Of a DNA stretch of 64,000 bases, positions 35,460 to 44,766 are shown piece after piece; position 1 is the stretch's first letter, and each line of letters starts with the position of its first letter. The stretch covers positions 3,286,001-3,350,000 of the forward strand of contig NZ_HG938353.1 in the NCBI RefSeq assembly GCF_000731315.1, written 5' to 3'. The position numbers were made by a program, and so were the translations under genes. The notes beneath the pieces are model-generated. The model saw nothing but the letters and a program-made list of their open reading frames with translations, did not search any database and was not told the DNA's origin. The stretch comes from Neorhizobium galegae bv. orientalis str. HAMBI 540 (GTDB lineage: Bacteria > Pseudomonadota > Alphaproteobacteria > Rhizobiales > Rhizobiaceae).

Positions 35460-35675
35460 TTAACGAGGCCGCTCCGCCACGTCGAAATTCACGTCCCAGT
35501 CCTTTTTGGGCGCCTTCTGGCCGGGAGGGGTGCGGTGTTTTGTGGCGTCGTCGGAGCCGGTGATGACCGTCGGTTTAGCACTTGCGACACCGCTCGACTT
35601 GCGGTCGGCCCTGGACTTGGCATACTGCCCCTCGGCATCCTTGTGGATTTTGGCTCTGTTATTGTTCTCGGTCAT
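35460..35675 (-). CDS. Small hydrophilic hypothetical protein
   Basis: Protein of 71 residues, rich in Lys, Asp, Ser and Arg with no hydrophobic core (NNNRAKIHKDAEGQYAKSRADRK), probably disordered, like many stress-induced rhizobial small proteins. Not recognised. ATG 35675 with AAGGAG five bases upstream. Downstream of the BON gene on the same strand, separated by a 10-bp perfect hairpin at 35713-35737. Confidence 0.65.
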   Translation of the reverse strand: MTENNNRAKIHKDAEGQYAKSRADRKSSGVASAKPTVITGSDDATKHRTPPGQKAPKKDWDVNFDVAERPR

Positions 35676-35712
35676 GATGTCTCCTTCCCGAATGAAGTCA
35701 GGCCCGAACGAA

Positions 35713-35737
35713 GTCAGGCCGCCGACAGCGGCCTGAC
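35713..35737 (-). terminator. Hairpin after the BON gene
   Basis: Perfect stem GTCAGGCCGC/GCGGCCTGAC with a 5-base loop; only a short T-rich stretch follows leftward. GAAGTCAGGCC is repeated just upstream of the left arm. Confidence 0.45.
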
Positions 35738-35752
35738 GCATGGATCAACCGA

Positions 35753-36553
35753 TCAGACAGTGGTCGAACCCGCCAGCGTATCGGTCGAACTATTGTTGAC
35801 TCGCAGGTTGTTCTGCACATGCCGGACGCCGGAAACATCGTCCACCAGATCCTCTGCTCGCCGCTTGTCCCAGCGGCTCGACACGAAACCGTCGAGCGTC
35901 ACTTCGGCGCTCTGGACGGTCACGGTGATATTGGATGCGTCCAGCACCGGATCGTCGCTCAGCCGATCGTTGACGTCCTCCTCGATACGGGCATCGGAGC
36001 GTTGGTAGCCCTTCGGGCCTTTGCCGCGATGCTCATCCATCATCCGGCGATGTTCGGCATCTTCGTCGCCGAACCAGGAGGCAACTTCATCGCCGGCACG
36101 CTCCATGAATCCGCGTCTGCGGCCAAAATCATCCGAGCCGCGGAAGCGGCTGTCCGAACCTGAACGGCTTTCGCCGCCGAAGCGGTAGTCCGAGCCGTAT
36201 CGGTCACCATAAGCTTGATTGACGCGGTTGCGGTCGGGCTCGTAGCTGAACGACGAAGGCCGGCCGCGATAGGATTCGCGAGCCCAGGCCTGAGAGCGTG
36301 CCGAATCGCCATAACCGGCCTCGAACCCGCCGTCATCGGAAGCCCATTGTTCGCTGCGGCCGTAGCGGGGGACCCGCGAACGATCGCCGTCTTCCCTATT
36401 TACATCGCCGCTACGCAGATCGTCACTGAAACCACGCACGTAACCCGTATCGCCCGGACGGTAATCGCTGGAGGACTCGCGCGCAAAATCGCGCTCGTCA
36501 CGCATCCGGTCGTTTCGATACCCGCCCGATTGGGAATAGTTTCCACTCGCCAT
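35753..36553 (-). CDS. BON-domain protein with long disordered N-terminus
   Basis: Protein of 266 residues. Residues 1-145 are Arg/Asp/Ser/Gly/Tyr-rich and probably disordered (SSDYRPGDTGYVRGFSDDLRS). Then the conserved segment DEVASWFGDEDAEHRRMMDEHRGKGPKGYQRSD, and a C-terminal BON domain (about 190-255: INDR-like DVNDRLSDDPVLDASNITV to GVRHVQNNLRV). The SWFGDE segment plus BON is a recurrent stress-protein architecture in rhizobia. ATG 36553 with GAGGAG upstream and an EcfG-type promoter 50 bases upstream. Confidence 0.82.
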   Translation of the reverse strand: MASGNYSQSGGYRNDRMRDERDFARESSSDYRPGDTGYVRGFSDDLRSGDVNREDGDRSRVPRYGRSEQWASDDGGFEAGYGDSARSQAWARESYRGRPSSFSYEPDRNRVNQAYGDRYGSDYRFGGESRSGSDSRFRGSDDFGRRRGFMERAGDEVASWFGDEDAEHRRMMDEHRGKGPKGYQRSDARIEEDVNDRLSDDPVLDASNITVTVQSAEVTLDGFVSSRWDKRRAEDLVDDVSGVRHVQNNLRVNNSSTDTLAGSTTV

Positions 36554-36603
36554 TGTCTGTCTCCTCGGTCTGGTTTGGTCCCGCTTCGCAAGGACGCTGA
36601 TTC

Positions 36604-36628
36604 AACCCCGCCTGTCCGGGATTGTTCC
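36604..36628 (-). promoter_or_regulatory. EcfG-type promoter for the BON gene
   Basis: GGAAC (36628-36624), 16-base spacer, GGTT (36607-36604). It is the rightmost such site found. Confidence 0.6.
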
Positions 36629-36654
36629 GCGTTTTCTGAGGAAATGCGGAGGAC

Positions 36655-36846
36655 TCAATCGGAGGAGACGGCCACAACTATGGTGAGGCCAGGGACGGTT
36701 TCGCCGGCAGCAATATCCGCTGGTTCGCTGTGGATGACGACACCGGAAACGGGTGGTACGGCCTTCGGCTTGGCCGAGAGATTGGCACGTAGCTGCAGCA
36801 GGCGGTCGCGATGAAGTTGCCCTTTGGCCCGCGAGCGCGCTCCCAA
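36655..36846 (-). CDS. Doubtful small ORF
   Basis: Leftward frame with a TTG start, about 63 residues, ending VVIHSEPADIAAGETVPGLTIVVAVSSD. Third codon positions are mostly G or C, as in genes, and the C-terminal half reads like protein, but there is no Shine-Dalgarno and no ATG. It could be a remnant of a longer gene, since the frame stays open only to 36873. Confidence 0.25.
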   Translation of the reverse strand: MGARSRAKGQLHRDRLLQLRANLSAKPKAVPPVSGVVIHSEPADIAAGETVPGLTIVVAVSSD

Positions 36847-36905
36847 TACAGCTTGGAGCGCTCGAAGATATCAAAAGAGGCCGCAGGTCAAACCCGCCTG
36901 CCGGG

Positions 36906-38012
36906 TCAATCGATACGGCTGGTCGTCTCCGGATCGAAGACGACGGCCTTGTCGAGATTGAAAGCGAAGGGAAACTTCTGGCCGAGCTCGACATGCACGT
37001 CGGAACGGGTACGGGCGGTGAAGGTGGTGCCGTCCAGCTTGCCGGTGACGAAGGTATCGGAACCGGTCGGCTCGATCATCATCACTTCCGCCTCGATCTG
37101 GGCGGTAGCGCGTGCGTGCGGATCGACGAGACCGGCATCAGTGATCGTCTCCGGGCGCAGGCCGAGAATAACGTCCTTGCCATCCGCAAGGCTGGTGGTC
37201 ACGGAAGGCGGCATCGCGACCTTGACGCCTTCATTGCCGAACAGCGCAATGCTCTGCTGGCCATTGACGCTGGACACCTTGCCCTTCAGCATGTTCATTG
37301 CCGGCGAGCCCATGAAATCGGCGACGAAGAGATTGGCCGGGCGGCCATAGATTTCCGCCGGCGTGCCGACCTGCTGCACCATGCCCTCTTTCAGCACGAC
37401 GATCTTGGTAGCAAGCGTCATCGCCTCGATTTGGTCATGGGTGACGTAGACGATCGTCGCGTGGGTGTTCTGGTGCAAAGCCTTGATTTCGGCGCGGACT
37501 TCGACGCGCAGCTTGGCGTCGAGGTTGGAGAGCGGCTCGTCGAACAGGAAGACCCGCGGCTGGCGCACCAGTGCCCGGCCCATGGCGACGCGCTGCCGCT
37601 GACCGCCGGAAAGCTGGCTCGGGCGGCGCTTCAGGAGATGCTCGATCTGCAGCGTCTTGGCGACCTGCTTGACGGCTGCCTCGCGCTGCATCTTCTCGAC
37701 GCCGCGCATTTCCAGCGCGAACGCGATGTTCTGTTCCACTGTCATGTTCGGATAAAGCGCGTAGGACTGGAAGACCATGGCAATGTCGCGCTGCGAGGGG
37801 TGCAGGTCGTTGACCACCTGGCCGTCGATGACGATATCGCCCGACGACGGCGGCAGCAGGCCGGCAATCGCATTGAGCAGGGTCGACTTGCCGCAGCCGG
37901 AGGGGCCGACGAGAACCAGGAAGCCGCCCTTTTCGAGCTCGATATTGATGCCCTTCAGAATCTCGTTATTGCCGATCTTCTTGCGAATATCCTTGATTTC
38001 AAGAAAGCTCAT
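36906..38012 (-). CDS. Sugar ABC transporter ATP-binding protein (MalK/UgpC type)
   Basis: Cytoplasmic ATPase of a CUT1 importer, 368 residues. Walker A GPSGCGKST, signature LSGGQRQRVAMGRALVR, Walker B VFLFDEPLSNLDAK, then an OB-fold regulatory domain (VSSVNGQQSIALFGNEGVKV onward) with MalK-like spacing. Last gene of the operon: binding protein, two permeases, ATPase; it starts six bases after the permease stop. Confidence 0.94.
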   Translation of the reverse strand: MSFLEIKDIRKKIGNNEILKGINIELEKGGFLVLVGPSGCGKSTLLNAIAGLLPPSSGDIVIDGQVVNDLHPSQRDIAMVFQSYALYPNMTVEQNIAFALEMRGVEKMQREAAVKQVAKTLQIEHLLKRRPSQLSGGQRQRVAMGRALVRQPRVFLFDEPLSNLDAKLRVEVRAEIKALHQNTHATIVYVTHDQIEAMTLATKIVVLKEGMVQQVGTPAEIYGRPANLFVADFMGSPAMNMLKGKVSSVNGQQSIALFGNEGVKVAMPPSVTTSLADGKDVILGLRPETITDAGLVDPHARATAQIEAEVMMIEPTGSDTFVTGKLDGTTFTARTRSDVHVELGQKFPFAFNLDKAVVFDPETTSRID

Positions 38013-38018
38013 GTGCGG

Positions 38019-38900
38019 TTATCCCTTGACTGCGCCGGCCATCAGGCCACGCACGAAATAGCGTCCGGCGACGACATAAACGAACAGCGTCGGAAGCGCT
38101 GCGAAGACGGCAGCCGCCATATCGACATTGTATTCCTTGACGCCGGTGGAGGAGGCAACGAGGTTGTTGAGCGCCACCGTCATCGGCGAGGATGTGCCGG
38201 ATGAGAAGGACACGCCGAACAGGAAGTCGTTCCAGATGTTGGTGAACTGGTAGATGATCGTCACGACGATGATCGGCCCGGAACTCGGCAGCAGAATGCG
38301 CCAGAAGATCCGGAAGAACCCGGCGCCGTCGATCATCGCGGCCTTAACGAGTTCATCCGGAAACGCTTCGTAATAGTTGCGGAAGAACAGCGTGGTGAAG
38401 CCGAGGCCGTAGATCACGTGGACGATGACGAGGCCCGTAGTGGAGTTCGAGAGCCCAAATGTGCCGAGCACGCGCGCCATCGGGATCAGGACCGCCTGGA
38501 ACGGAATGAAGCAGGCAAACAGCATCATGCCGAACATCAGCTTGTGGCCCGGGAAACGCCACTTGGTCAGCACGTAGCCGTTGAGCGCACCGAGCAGGGT
38601 CGAGATCAGAACCGCCGGAACCACCATCTTGATGGAATTCCAGAAGTACCCCTTGATGCCGACGCAGCTGACCCCGATGCAGGCCTCGCCCCAGGCGCGT
38701 ACCCAGGCGGCGACCGAGGGATCGCGCGGCAGCGCCAGCATGTCGCCGCCGCGGATTTCATCGAGCGATTTCAGGGACGTCGACAGCATGACGTAGAGCG
38801 GCAGGAGGTAGACCAATGCCAGAATGATCAGTGCGGCATAGATGAAATAACGGGCGGTCCGGGCACCGCCGGCGCTGACGGTTTCGTTGGCGGCGCTCAT
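38019..38900 (-). CDS. Sugar ABC transporter permease 2
   Basis: MalG-type permease of 293 residues with six membrane helices. The EAA loop is EAFPDELVKAAMIDGAGFFRIFWRILLP. The segment RAWGEACIGVSCVGIKGYFWNS in the first periplasmic loop resembles glucose/mannose (GtsC-like) permeases. ATG 38900 overlaps the stop of permease 1 by four bases (ATGA), so the two are coupled. Confidence 0.93.
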   Translation of the reverse strand: MSAANETVSAGGARTARYFIYAALIILALVYLLPLYVMLSTSLKSLDEIRGGDMLALPRDPSVAAWVRAWGEACIGVSCVGIKGYFWNSIKMVVPAVLISTLLGALNGYVLTKWRFPGHKLMFGMMLFACFIPFQAVLIPMARVLGTFGLSNSTTGLVIVHVIYGLGFTTLFFRNYYEAFPDELVKAAMIDGAGFFRIFWRILLPSSGPIIVVTIIYQFTNIWNDFLFGVSFSSGTSSPMTVALNNLVASSTGVKEYNVDMAAAVFAALPTLFVYVVAGRYFVRGLMAGAVKG

Positions 38901-39826
38901 TGCTTTCTCTCCCGCAGTTCCGAATAGAGATAGGGCACGATGATCGCGGTAATGCCCATCAGCATCATCACGGCGCTCGCCGATCCGACATTCATCTGGT
39001 TACGGGTGAACGTGTAGGAATACATGAAGGTCGACGGCAGCTCGGTCGCATTACCCGGTCCGCCGCCGGTTAGCGCGATGACCAGGTCGTAGGACTTGAT
39101 CGCCATATGCGCGAGCACGATGAAGGCGGAAAGGAAGACGGGCCGCAAGAGCGGGATGACGATCCGGCGGTAGATCGAGACAGTTGAAGCGCCATCGATC
39201 TGGGCGGCCTTGATGATCTCTCCGTCGATACCGCGAAGACCGGCCAGGAACATCGCCATCACGAAACCCGAAGCCTGCCAGACGCCGGCGATCACGACGG
39301 TGTAGATCGCCATCTTGGGATTGACCAGCCAGTCGAACTTGAAGCTCGTCCAGCCGAGATTGTGCATGGTGTTCTCAAGCCCGAGGCCGGGGTTGAGGAA
39401 CCATTTCCAGGCCGTGCCCGTGACGACGAAGGAGAGCGCCATCGGGTAGAGGAAGATCGGCCTGAGTAGGCCTTCGGCGCGGATCCGCTGGTCCATCAGG
39501 ATCGCGATGCCGAGCCCGAGGATGATGCAGATGCCGATATAGAGGACGCCGAAGATGGCCAGGTTCTGCATCGCCACATACCAGTTCGGCTGCGACCAGA
39601 GGCGGTAATAGGCGTCGAAACCGCCCCATTTGTAGACCGGCAGGATGCGTGAGGTCGTGAACGAAAGGTAGACCGTCCAGAGGATGAAGCCGTAGACGAA
39701 GACGAGGATGACCGCAAACGATGGCGCCAGCACGATCTTCGGCAGAGCGTTGCGCAGCCCGTCCGCAACTGAGCGGCCCTGTCTTTGCGGCACCACGACA
39801 GGAACCGGTTCGATTGTCGTCATCAT
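38897..39826 (-). CDS. Sugar ABC transporter permease 1
   Basis: MalF-type permease of 309 residues, six helices; the EAA loop is LRGIDGEIIKAAQIDGASTVSIYRRIVIPLL. Two consecutive ATGs begin the gene; the second (39823) has the better GGAGG spacing. It lies 108 bp downstream of the binding-protein gene with a strong hairpin in between, which would lower its expression relative to the binding protein. Confidence 0.93.
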   Translation of the reverse strand: MMTTIEPVPVVVPQRQGRSVADGLRNALPKIVLAPSFAVILVFVYGFILWTVYLSFTTSRILPVYKWGGFDAYYRLWSQPNWYVAMQNLAIFGVLYIGICIILGLGIAILMDQRIRAEGLLRPIFLYPMALSFVVTGTAWKWFLNPGLGLENTMHNLGWTSFKFDWLVNPKMAIYTVVIAGVWQASGFVMAMFLAGLRGIDGEIIKAAQIDGASTVSIYRRIVIPLLRPVFLSAFIVLAHMAIKSYDLVIALTGGGPGNATELPSTFMYSYTFTRNQMNVGSASAVMMLMGITAIIVPYLYSELRERKQ

Positions 39827-39878
39827 GACCTCCGGCAGACACCAGAACTAAGAGATACCGGCAAGCCGGAATTTGAAA

Positions 39879-39905
39879 AGTGGCCGGGAGATTATCCCGG
39901 CCACT
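39879..39905 (-). terminator. Intercistronic stem-loop after the sugar-binding protein gene
   Basis: 11-bp perfect stem AGTGGCCGGGA/TCCCGGCCACT with a 5-base loop, followed leftward by TTTTCAAATT. Placed between the abundant binding protein and its permeases, it may act as partial terminator or 3' stabiliser. Confidence 0.65.
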
Positions 39906-39934
39906 CGGATGTCAGAACTTTCGCGGAAACGCGA

Positions 39935-41191
39935 TCACTTGGCAGCCTTCACCGCCTCCGGCAGGCGCTTCAGCGCTGCTTCGGTGGTGAGCTGGCCGTT
40001 GAGGTGCTGGGTGATGACGTCAAGCATGGCCTCCTTGATGGCGGCCGGCTGAGCGTAACCATGGGCGAGCGAGCCCATCAGCGTGCCCTTGGAAGAAGCT
40101 TCCGTCAGATCCGCCATGCCCTTCTTGCCGCAATCGTCGAACTTTTCGTTCGAGACGTCGGTCCGGGCAGGAACGGAACCCTTGACCGTGTTGAAGGCGA
40201 TCTGGAAGGCCGGATCTTCGACGGCGGACGCCATCTTGAACTGAGCCTTTTCGGCGTCGCCGCCAACGTTGAACATCATGAACTGGTCGGCGTTGAAGAG
40301 GACCGAGCCCTGCGTGCCGGGGAAGCGGATGCAGACGAAGTCCGTGCCCGGCTTCTTGTTGGCGCGCAGCCATTCGCCCTTCGACCAATCGCCCATTTCC
40401 TGAGCCCCGGCCTTGCCTTCGATGACGAGGGCGGTCGAGAGGTTCCATTCGCGGCCCGAGAAGTTCGGGTCGAAATAGGTGCGCAGCTTCGACATCGTGT
40501 CGAAGACCTTCTTCATCGTATCGCCGGAAAGTGCTGCCGGATCGAGGTCGAGAACGGCCTTTTTGTAGAAGTCCGGACCGCCGGTCGAAAGCACGACAGC
40601 TTCCCAGAGCGTGCCGTCCTGCCACGGAACGCCACCGTGAGCGAGGGCGGTGAGGCCCTGGCCCTTGAAGGCGTCGAGCAGCGTGATGAGTTCGGCGATA
40701 TTGGTCGGAACCTTGCCGCCGGCCTTGTCGAGAGCAGCCTTGTTGATCCACAGCCAGTTGGTGGAGTGGATGTTCACAGGAGCAGCGATCCAGTGGCCAT
40801 CATACTTCGAGAAGTTCTGGAGAGCGGCCGGGATAACCTTGTCCCAGCCTTCCTTCTTGGCAAGGTCGTCGAGGTTTGCGGCAACGCCCATTTCGGCCCA
40901 GTCCTTGAGGTCGAAACCGAGCAGCTGAACGGCGGTCGGCGGGTCACCGGCCGTAACGCGTGCGCGCAGAGCGGTCATGGCAGCGGAACCTGCACCACCG
41001 GCGACCGGCATGTCTTTCCAGGCGACGCCCTGCTTCTGCAGGTTTTCCTTCAGGACATTGAGCGCTGCGGCTTCACCGCCCGAAGTCCACCAATGCAGGA
41101 CTTCGACCTGTTCTGCGGCCTTGGCGGCACCGGCGGTCATGGCGATAAGTGCCGCACCGGCGGCGAGTTTGGCAATCATTCGAATATTCAT
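39935..41191 (-). CDS. Sugar ABC transporter substrate-binding protein (glucose/mannose-like)
   Basis: Periplasmic CUT1 binding protein, 418 residues. Signal peptide about 1-25 ([19 protein letters not shown], cleavage before AEQ). The mature start [18 protein letters not shown] and the segment [28 protein letters not shown] resemble Pseudomonas GtsA-type glucose binding proteins, hence the proposed specificity; other hexoses or disaccharides are possible. ATG 41191 with GGGAG upstream. Upstream are a TAACGATATA site and the divergent LacI gene. Confidence 0.92.
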   Translation of the reverse strand: MNIRMIAKLAAGAALIAMTAGAAKAAEQVEVLHWWTSGGEAAALNVLKENLQKQGVAWKDMPVAGGAGSAAMTALRARVTAGDPPTAVQLLGFDLKDWAEMGVAANLDDLAKKEGWDKVIPAALQNFSKYDGHWIAAPVNIHSTNWLWINKAALDKAGGKVPTNIAELITLLDAFKGQGLTALAHGGVPWQDGTLWEAVVLSTGGPDFYKKAVLDLDPAALSGDTMKKVFDTMSKLRTYFDPNFSGREWNLSTALVIEGKAGAQEMGDWSKGEWLRANKKPGTDFVCIRFPGTQGSVLFNADQFMMFNVGGDAEKAQFKMASAVEDPAFQIAFNTVKGSVPARTDVSNEKFDDCGKKGMADLTEASSKGTLMGSLAHGYAQPAAIKEAMLDVITQHLNGQLTTEAALKRLPEAVKAAK

Positions 41192-41236
41192 TGAGAATCT
41201 CCCTTTGCATCCGGGCTCCTCTCCGGATATGGCGAT

Positions 41237-41250
41237 TTATAACGATATAA
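41237..41250. promoter_or_regulatory. LacI-family operator candidate, site 1
   Basis: TTATAACGATATAA is palindromic except at the two central flanks of CG and lies 46 bp upstream of the binding-protein start. Its 10-base core TAACGATATA recurs at 41396. Confidence 0.55.
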
Positions 41251-41395
41251 TTACGGTAGGTGTCAACCCGGCCGTAGGAGTTTTTTACGTCCGCGCCGGA
41301 ACCACTTAACATGAGGAAAAAACTAGCAAAATCTGAGATCGGCAAATTTTTACTCAGGAATCGAGAAAAATTCGTGGCAGCTCTCGAAAAATTTG

Positions 41396-41405
41396 TAACG
41401 ATATA
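41396..41405. promoter_or_regulatory. LacI-family operator candidate, site 2
   Basis: Second copy of TAACGATATA, 156 bp from site 1 and 47 bp before the LacI start; suits autoregulation or looping. Confidence 0.5.
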
Positions 41406-41452
41406 GGTGAGGCTTGCTCCGGTTTCGGGGCGGGAGCGGAGGAGAAGAGGAT

Positions 41453-42505
41453 ATGTCGCTGGAAGACCTGGGGGACAAGGGTCGGCGGGCGAAGTCGCAG
41501 CGGGCAACCGAAAAGCCCCGCGGTGATACAAAGCCAACCCTGAAAACCATTGCCGAACTGACTGGCCTTGCCGTTACGACGGTATCGCACGCGCTTGCCG
41601 ATGCGCCGCAGATCGCGCTCGAAACACGTCAGCGCGTCCGCAAGGTCGCATCCGATATCGGCTATCTGCCGGACCGGGCAGCGCAGCGCCTGCGCACCGG
41701 CCGCACCAATGTCATCAGCCTGATCCTCGATCCTCACGAGGAAATCCTCGGTTATGCCACCTCGATGATCAACGGGCTGACCGAAGCCCTGCGTGGCACG
41801 GCTTATCATCTCGTCATCACGCCGCATTTTTCCGATACGCCGCAGATCGACCCGGTGCGCCACATCATGCGCAACCGCATGGCCGACGGCATCGTCTTCA
41901 CCCGCACCGAACCGGCGGACGAACGCGTCAAGCTTTTGATGGAGAACAATTTTCCGTTCATCTGCCACGGCCGGACAGAACTTGCCACCGCTCACCCATA
42001 CGTCGACTACGACAATTACAGTTTCGCGTATAAGGCCGCAAAAAAGCTGATCGCCGCGGGCGCGAGAAAGCTCTCGATCATCCTGCCGCCGGAGCGCTTC
42101 ACCTTCGCCCACCACCTGAAGCATGGCTTCATGACGGCGGTGCGCGAGGAAGGCGTCGGCTTCGAGATCGCCAAGGGCGTCACGCTCGACAGCAAGTCGG
42201 ACGATATTCGCGATTATCTGTTCCGCCGGATGGCCGAGCCTGAGCGCCCGGACGGTTATATCTGCGGTGGTGAAGTGTCGGCGCTCGCCGTCATGGCATC
42301 CGCTTACGACCATCGGCTCGAACTCGGCCAGGATATCAGGCTGGTGGCCAAGCAGACGTCGGGCCTGTTCGACCAGATCCGCCCCCGCGTCGAGACGATC
42401 TATGAGGACCTGACTGAAGCGGGCCTGCTGATGGGCAAGCTGCTGCTGAAACGGATCGCAGGCCCCGCCCCCGTCGCCGAGTTGCAGGCGCTCCAGACGG
42501 TTTGA
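41453..42505 (+). CDS. LacI-family transcriptional regulator
   Basis: Repressor of 350 residues. After a 30-residue charged extension comes the LacI HTH (about 31-85: PTLKTIAELTGLAVTTVSHALADAPQIALETRQRV with YLPDRAAQRLRTGRTNVISL) and a periplasmic-binding-like effector domain. I take ATG 41453 (GGAGGAG eight bases upstream) rather than the frame start at 41414. Divergent from the sugar transporter operon, which it should control via the paired TAACGATATA sites. Confidence 0.92.
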   Translation: MSLEDLGDKGRRAKSQRATEKPRGDTKPTLKTIAELTGLAVTTVSHALADAPQIALETRQRVRKVASDIGYLPDRAAQRLRTGRTNVISLILDPHEEILGYATSMINGLTEALRGTAYHLVITPHFSDTPQIDPVRHIMRNRMADGIVFTRTEPADERVKLLMENNFPFICHGRTELATAHPYVDYDNYSFAYKAAKKLIAAGARKLSIILPPERFTFAHHLKHGFMTAVREEGVGFEIAKGVTLDSKSDDIRDYLFRRMAEPERPDGYICGGEVSALAVMASAYDHRLELGQDIRLVAKQTSGLFDQIRPRVETIYEDLTEAGLLMGKLLLKRIAGPAPVAELQALQTV

Positions 42506-42519
42506 CCGCCTGGAGCGCC
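42487..42519 (+). terminator. Hairpin spanning the LacI stop codon
   Basis: GGCGCTCCAG (42487-42496) and CTGGAGCGCC (42510-42519) pair perfectly around a 13-base loop that contains the stop codon. No T-run follows. Confidence 0.4.
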
Positions 42520-42597
42520 GTCCGCACAACCCGTCAGGAAGTCATGCGAAGAGTTTCAGCGCCGCGCGGTCTGTCGCGCCGCGCTGTCGGCAGCTTC

Positions 42598-44106
42598 TCA
42601 ATCCTCTTCCTGGAAAACGACCTCGCGCTTTGCCTTGACGCTCGGCAGGAAAACGACGACGAGGACGAGGGCTGCGAGGAAGAGGAGGCCCGCGCTGATG
42701 GGACGCGTGACGAACGTTGTCGGATCTCCCCGCGAAAGGATCATCGCCCGCCTGAGGTTCTCTTCCAGCAACGGGCCGAGCACGAAGCCGAGCAGCAGCG
42801 GAGCCGGTTCGCAGCGGAGTTTCACCAGCGCGTAGCCGATGAGGCCGAAGAAGGCGACGGCATAGAGATCGTAGACGTTGGAATTGACGCTGTAGACCCC
42901 GATGGCGCAGAAGGCCATGATGATCGGGAACAGCACGTAATAGGGGATGGTCAGCAGCTTCACCCACAGCCCGATCAGCGGCAGGTTGAGCACCACGAGC
43001 ATCAGATTGCCGATCCACATCGAGGCGATGATGCCCCAGAACAGCGCCGGCTGTTCGATCGCGACGTTCGGACCGGGAACGATGCCCTGGATGATCATCG
43101 CGCCGACCATCAGCGCCATGACGGGGTTTGCCGGAATGCCGAGGGTGAGCAGCGGAATGAACGAGGTCTGAGCGCCGGCATTGTTAGCCGATTCCGGACC
43201 GGCCACGCCGGCGACCGCGCCGTGGCCGAATTCTTCCGGATGTTTCGAGACCTTCTTTTCCACCGTGTAGGAGGCAAATGCCGCAAGGATCGCGCCGCCG
43301 CCCGGCAGGATGCCGAGGATGGAACCGATGGCCGTGCCGCGCAGGACCGGTCCAACCATCGCCCTGAAATCTTCCCGGCTCGGCATAAGACCGCCGACCT
43401 TGGCCATCAGGACCGAACGGGTCTTTTCGTTTTCGAGATTGCGCAGGATTTCCGCGATGCCGAAGACACCGACCGCGACCGCCACGAAGTTCAACCCGTC
43501 CGCATATTCACGGATGCCGAGGGTGAAACGCGGGGTGCCGGTATAGATGTCGGTGCCGACAAGGCCGAGCAGCAGGCCGAGCGCCACCATGGCAAGCGCC
43601 TTGAGGATCGAACCGTGGGCAAGCGCTATCGAGGATACGAGACCGACCACCATCAGCGAGAAATATTCGGCCGCCCCGAACTTGAGCGCGATCTGGGTGA
43701 GCGGCGGCGCGAAGATTGCCACCAGGAAGGTCGAGACCGTGCCGGCGAAGAAAGAGCCGATCGCGGCGATCGCCAGTGCGGCGCCGGCCTTGCCCTTGCG
43801 CGCCATCTGGTAACCGTCGATGGCGGTGACGGCCGACGAGGATTCGCCCGGCATGTTGATCAGGATCGCCGTGGTGGAACCGCCGTATTGCGCACCGTAA
43901 TAGATACCGGCGAGCATGATCAGCGACGAGACCGGCTCGAGCTGAAACGTGATCGGCAGGAGCATGGCGATCGTCGCCGTGGCGCCGATACCGGGAAGCA
44001 CGCCGATCAGGGTGCCGAGCAGCACGCCGATCAGGCAGAAGAACAGGTTCTCCAGCGACGTCGCTGTCGCAAAACCCAGCGCGAGATTATTGAAGAGATC
44101 CATCAC
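42598..44106 (-). CDS. tctA: Tripartite tricarboxylate transporter, large permease TctA
   Basis: Large membrane subunit of a TTT importer, 502 residues, about 11-12 hydrophobic helices. TctA signatures are present: [43 protein letters not shown] and later [19 protein letters not shown] 44106 is six bases after the tctB stop. Works with TctB and the TctC binding protein; citrate or other carboxylates are typical substrates. Confidence 0.94.
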   Translation of the reverse strand: MMDLFNNLALGFATATSLENLFFCLIGVLLGTLIGVLPGIGATATIAMLLPITFQLEPVSSLIMLAGIYYGAQYGGSTTAILINMPGESSSAVTAIDGYQMARKGKAGAALAIAAIGSFFAGTVSTFLVAIFAPPLTQIALKFGAAEYFSLMVVGLVSSIALAHGSILKALAMVALGLLLGLVGTDIYTGTPRFTLGIREYADGLNFVAVAVGVFGIAEILRNLENEKTRSVLMAKVGGLMPSREDFRAMVGPVLRGTAIGSILGILPGGGAILAAFASYTVEKKVSKHPEEFGHGAVAGVAGPESANNAGAQTSFIPLLTLGIPANPVMALMVGAMIIQGIVPGPNVAIEQPALFWGIIASMWIGNLMLVVLNLPLIGLWVKLLTIPYYVLFPIIMAFCAIGVYSVNSNVYDLYAVAFFGLIGYALVKLRCEPAPLLLGFVLGPLLEENLRRAMILSRGDPTTFVTRPISAGLLFLAALVLVVVFLPSVKAKREVVFQEED

Positions 44107-44112
44107 TCAACC

Positions 44113-44574
44113 TCAATTACCGAGCCAGGGCCCGAAACGGCGGAACGGGAGGCCGAGGCCGTAACTGAAGACGGCGACCGAAAAGAGGGTCAGCGCCGCC
44201 GATAGGACGAGGGCCATAAGCGGTTTCATGCGCCCCGAGGCGAAGGAAGCAATCAGCGCGGTGACGAAGATCGACGGCACGAAGCCGAGGCCACGGACGG
44301 TGAGCCCGAAGAAGATCGGTGCCGGCAGGATGAAGAACATGCCGCGCCAGGCGAGCACTCCGATCGGCCCTCCATCCACTCGCATCGACTGGATGAGGAT
44401 GATCGCGCCGAACAGGATGAGCGCGCAGGCAAGGATGAATGGGAAATAGCCAGGCCCCATGCGCAGCGCCGTACCAAGTTCGAGCTCGAACGACTGGTAG
44501 GCGAAGAACAGGCCCGTCGCGATCAGCAGCAGCCCGCAGATCAGATTGGCGGTGTCGAATTTCAAGGAATTCAT
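44113..44574 (-). CDS. tctB: Tripartite tricarboxylate transporter, small permease TctB
   Basis: Small membrane subunit, 153 residues, four hydrophobic helices (NLICGLLLIATGLFFAYQSFEL near the N-terminus; LALVLSAALTLFSVAVFSYGLGLPF near the end), and RMGPGYFPFILACALILFGAII typical of TctB. ATG 44574 with GGAG upstream. It follows tctC after a gap that holds a rhizobial repeat. Confidence 0.9.
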   Translation of the reverse strand: MNSLKFDTANLICGLLLIATGLFFAYQSFELELGTALRMGPGYFPFILACALILFGAIILIQSMRVDGGPIGVLAWRGMFFILPAPIFFGLTVRGLGFVPSIFVTALIASFASGRMKPLMALVLSAALTLFSVAVFSYGLGLPFRRFGPWLGN

Positions 44575-44611
44575 GGTGTCTCCGTGACGTGGGAGATGCT
44601 TGAGCGTACGC

Positions 44612-44748
44612 GCCCCTCATCCGCCTGCCGGCACCTTCTCCCCGCTCACGGGGAGAAGGGATATGCCGCACCGGTTACCCGGATCGCAGACGATAAGCTT
44701 GGCACGTCCCCTCTCCCTGCAGGCGGGGAGAGGGTTAGGGTGAGGGGC
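44612..44748. repeat. RIME-like rhizobial intergenic mosaic repeat inside the tct operon
   Basis: Terminal inverted repeat GCCCCTCA/TGAGGGGC encloses two hairpins: CCTTCTCCCCG-CGGGGAGAAGG and CCTCTCC-GGAGAGG. This layout and sequence match the RIME-type elements dispersed in Rhizobiaceae genomes. It separates tctC from tctB. Confidence 0.75.
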
Positions 44749-44766
44749 AAATCACCAGCGGGCAAC

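Larger units (their letters stand above)
36554..36905. other. 352-bp gap at the end of the stress block
   Basis: It holds the leftward EcfG-type promoter of the BON gene (36604-36628) and one doubtful leftward frame (36655-36846). Nothing else is recognisable. Confidence 0.5.
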
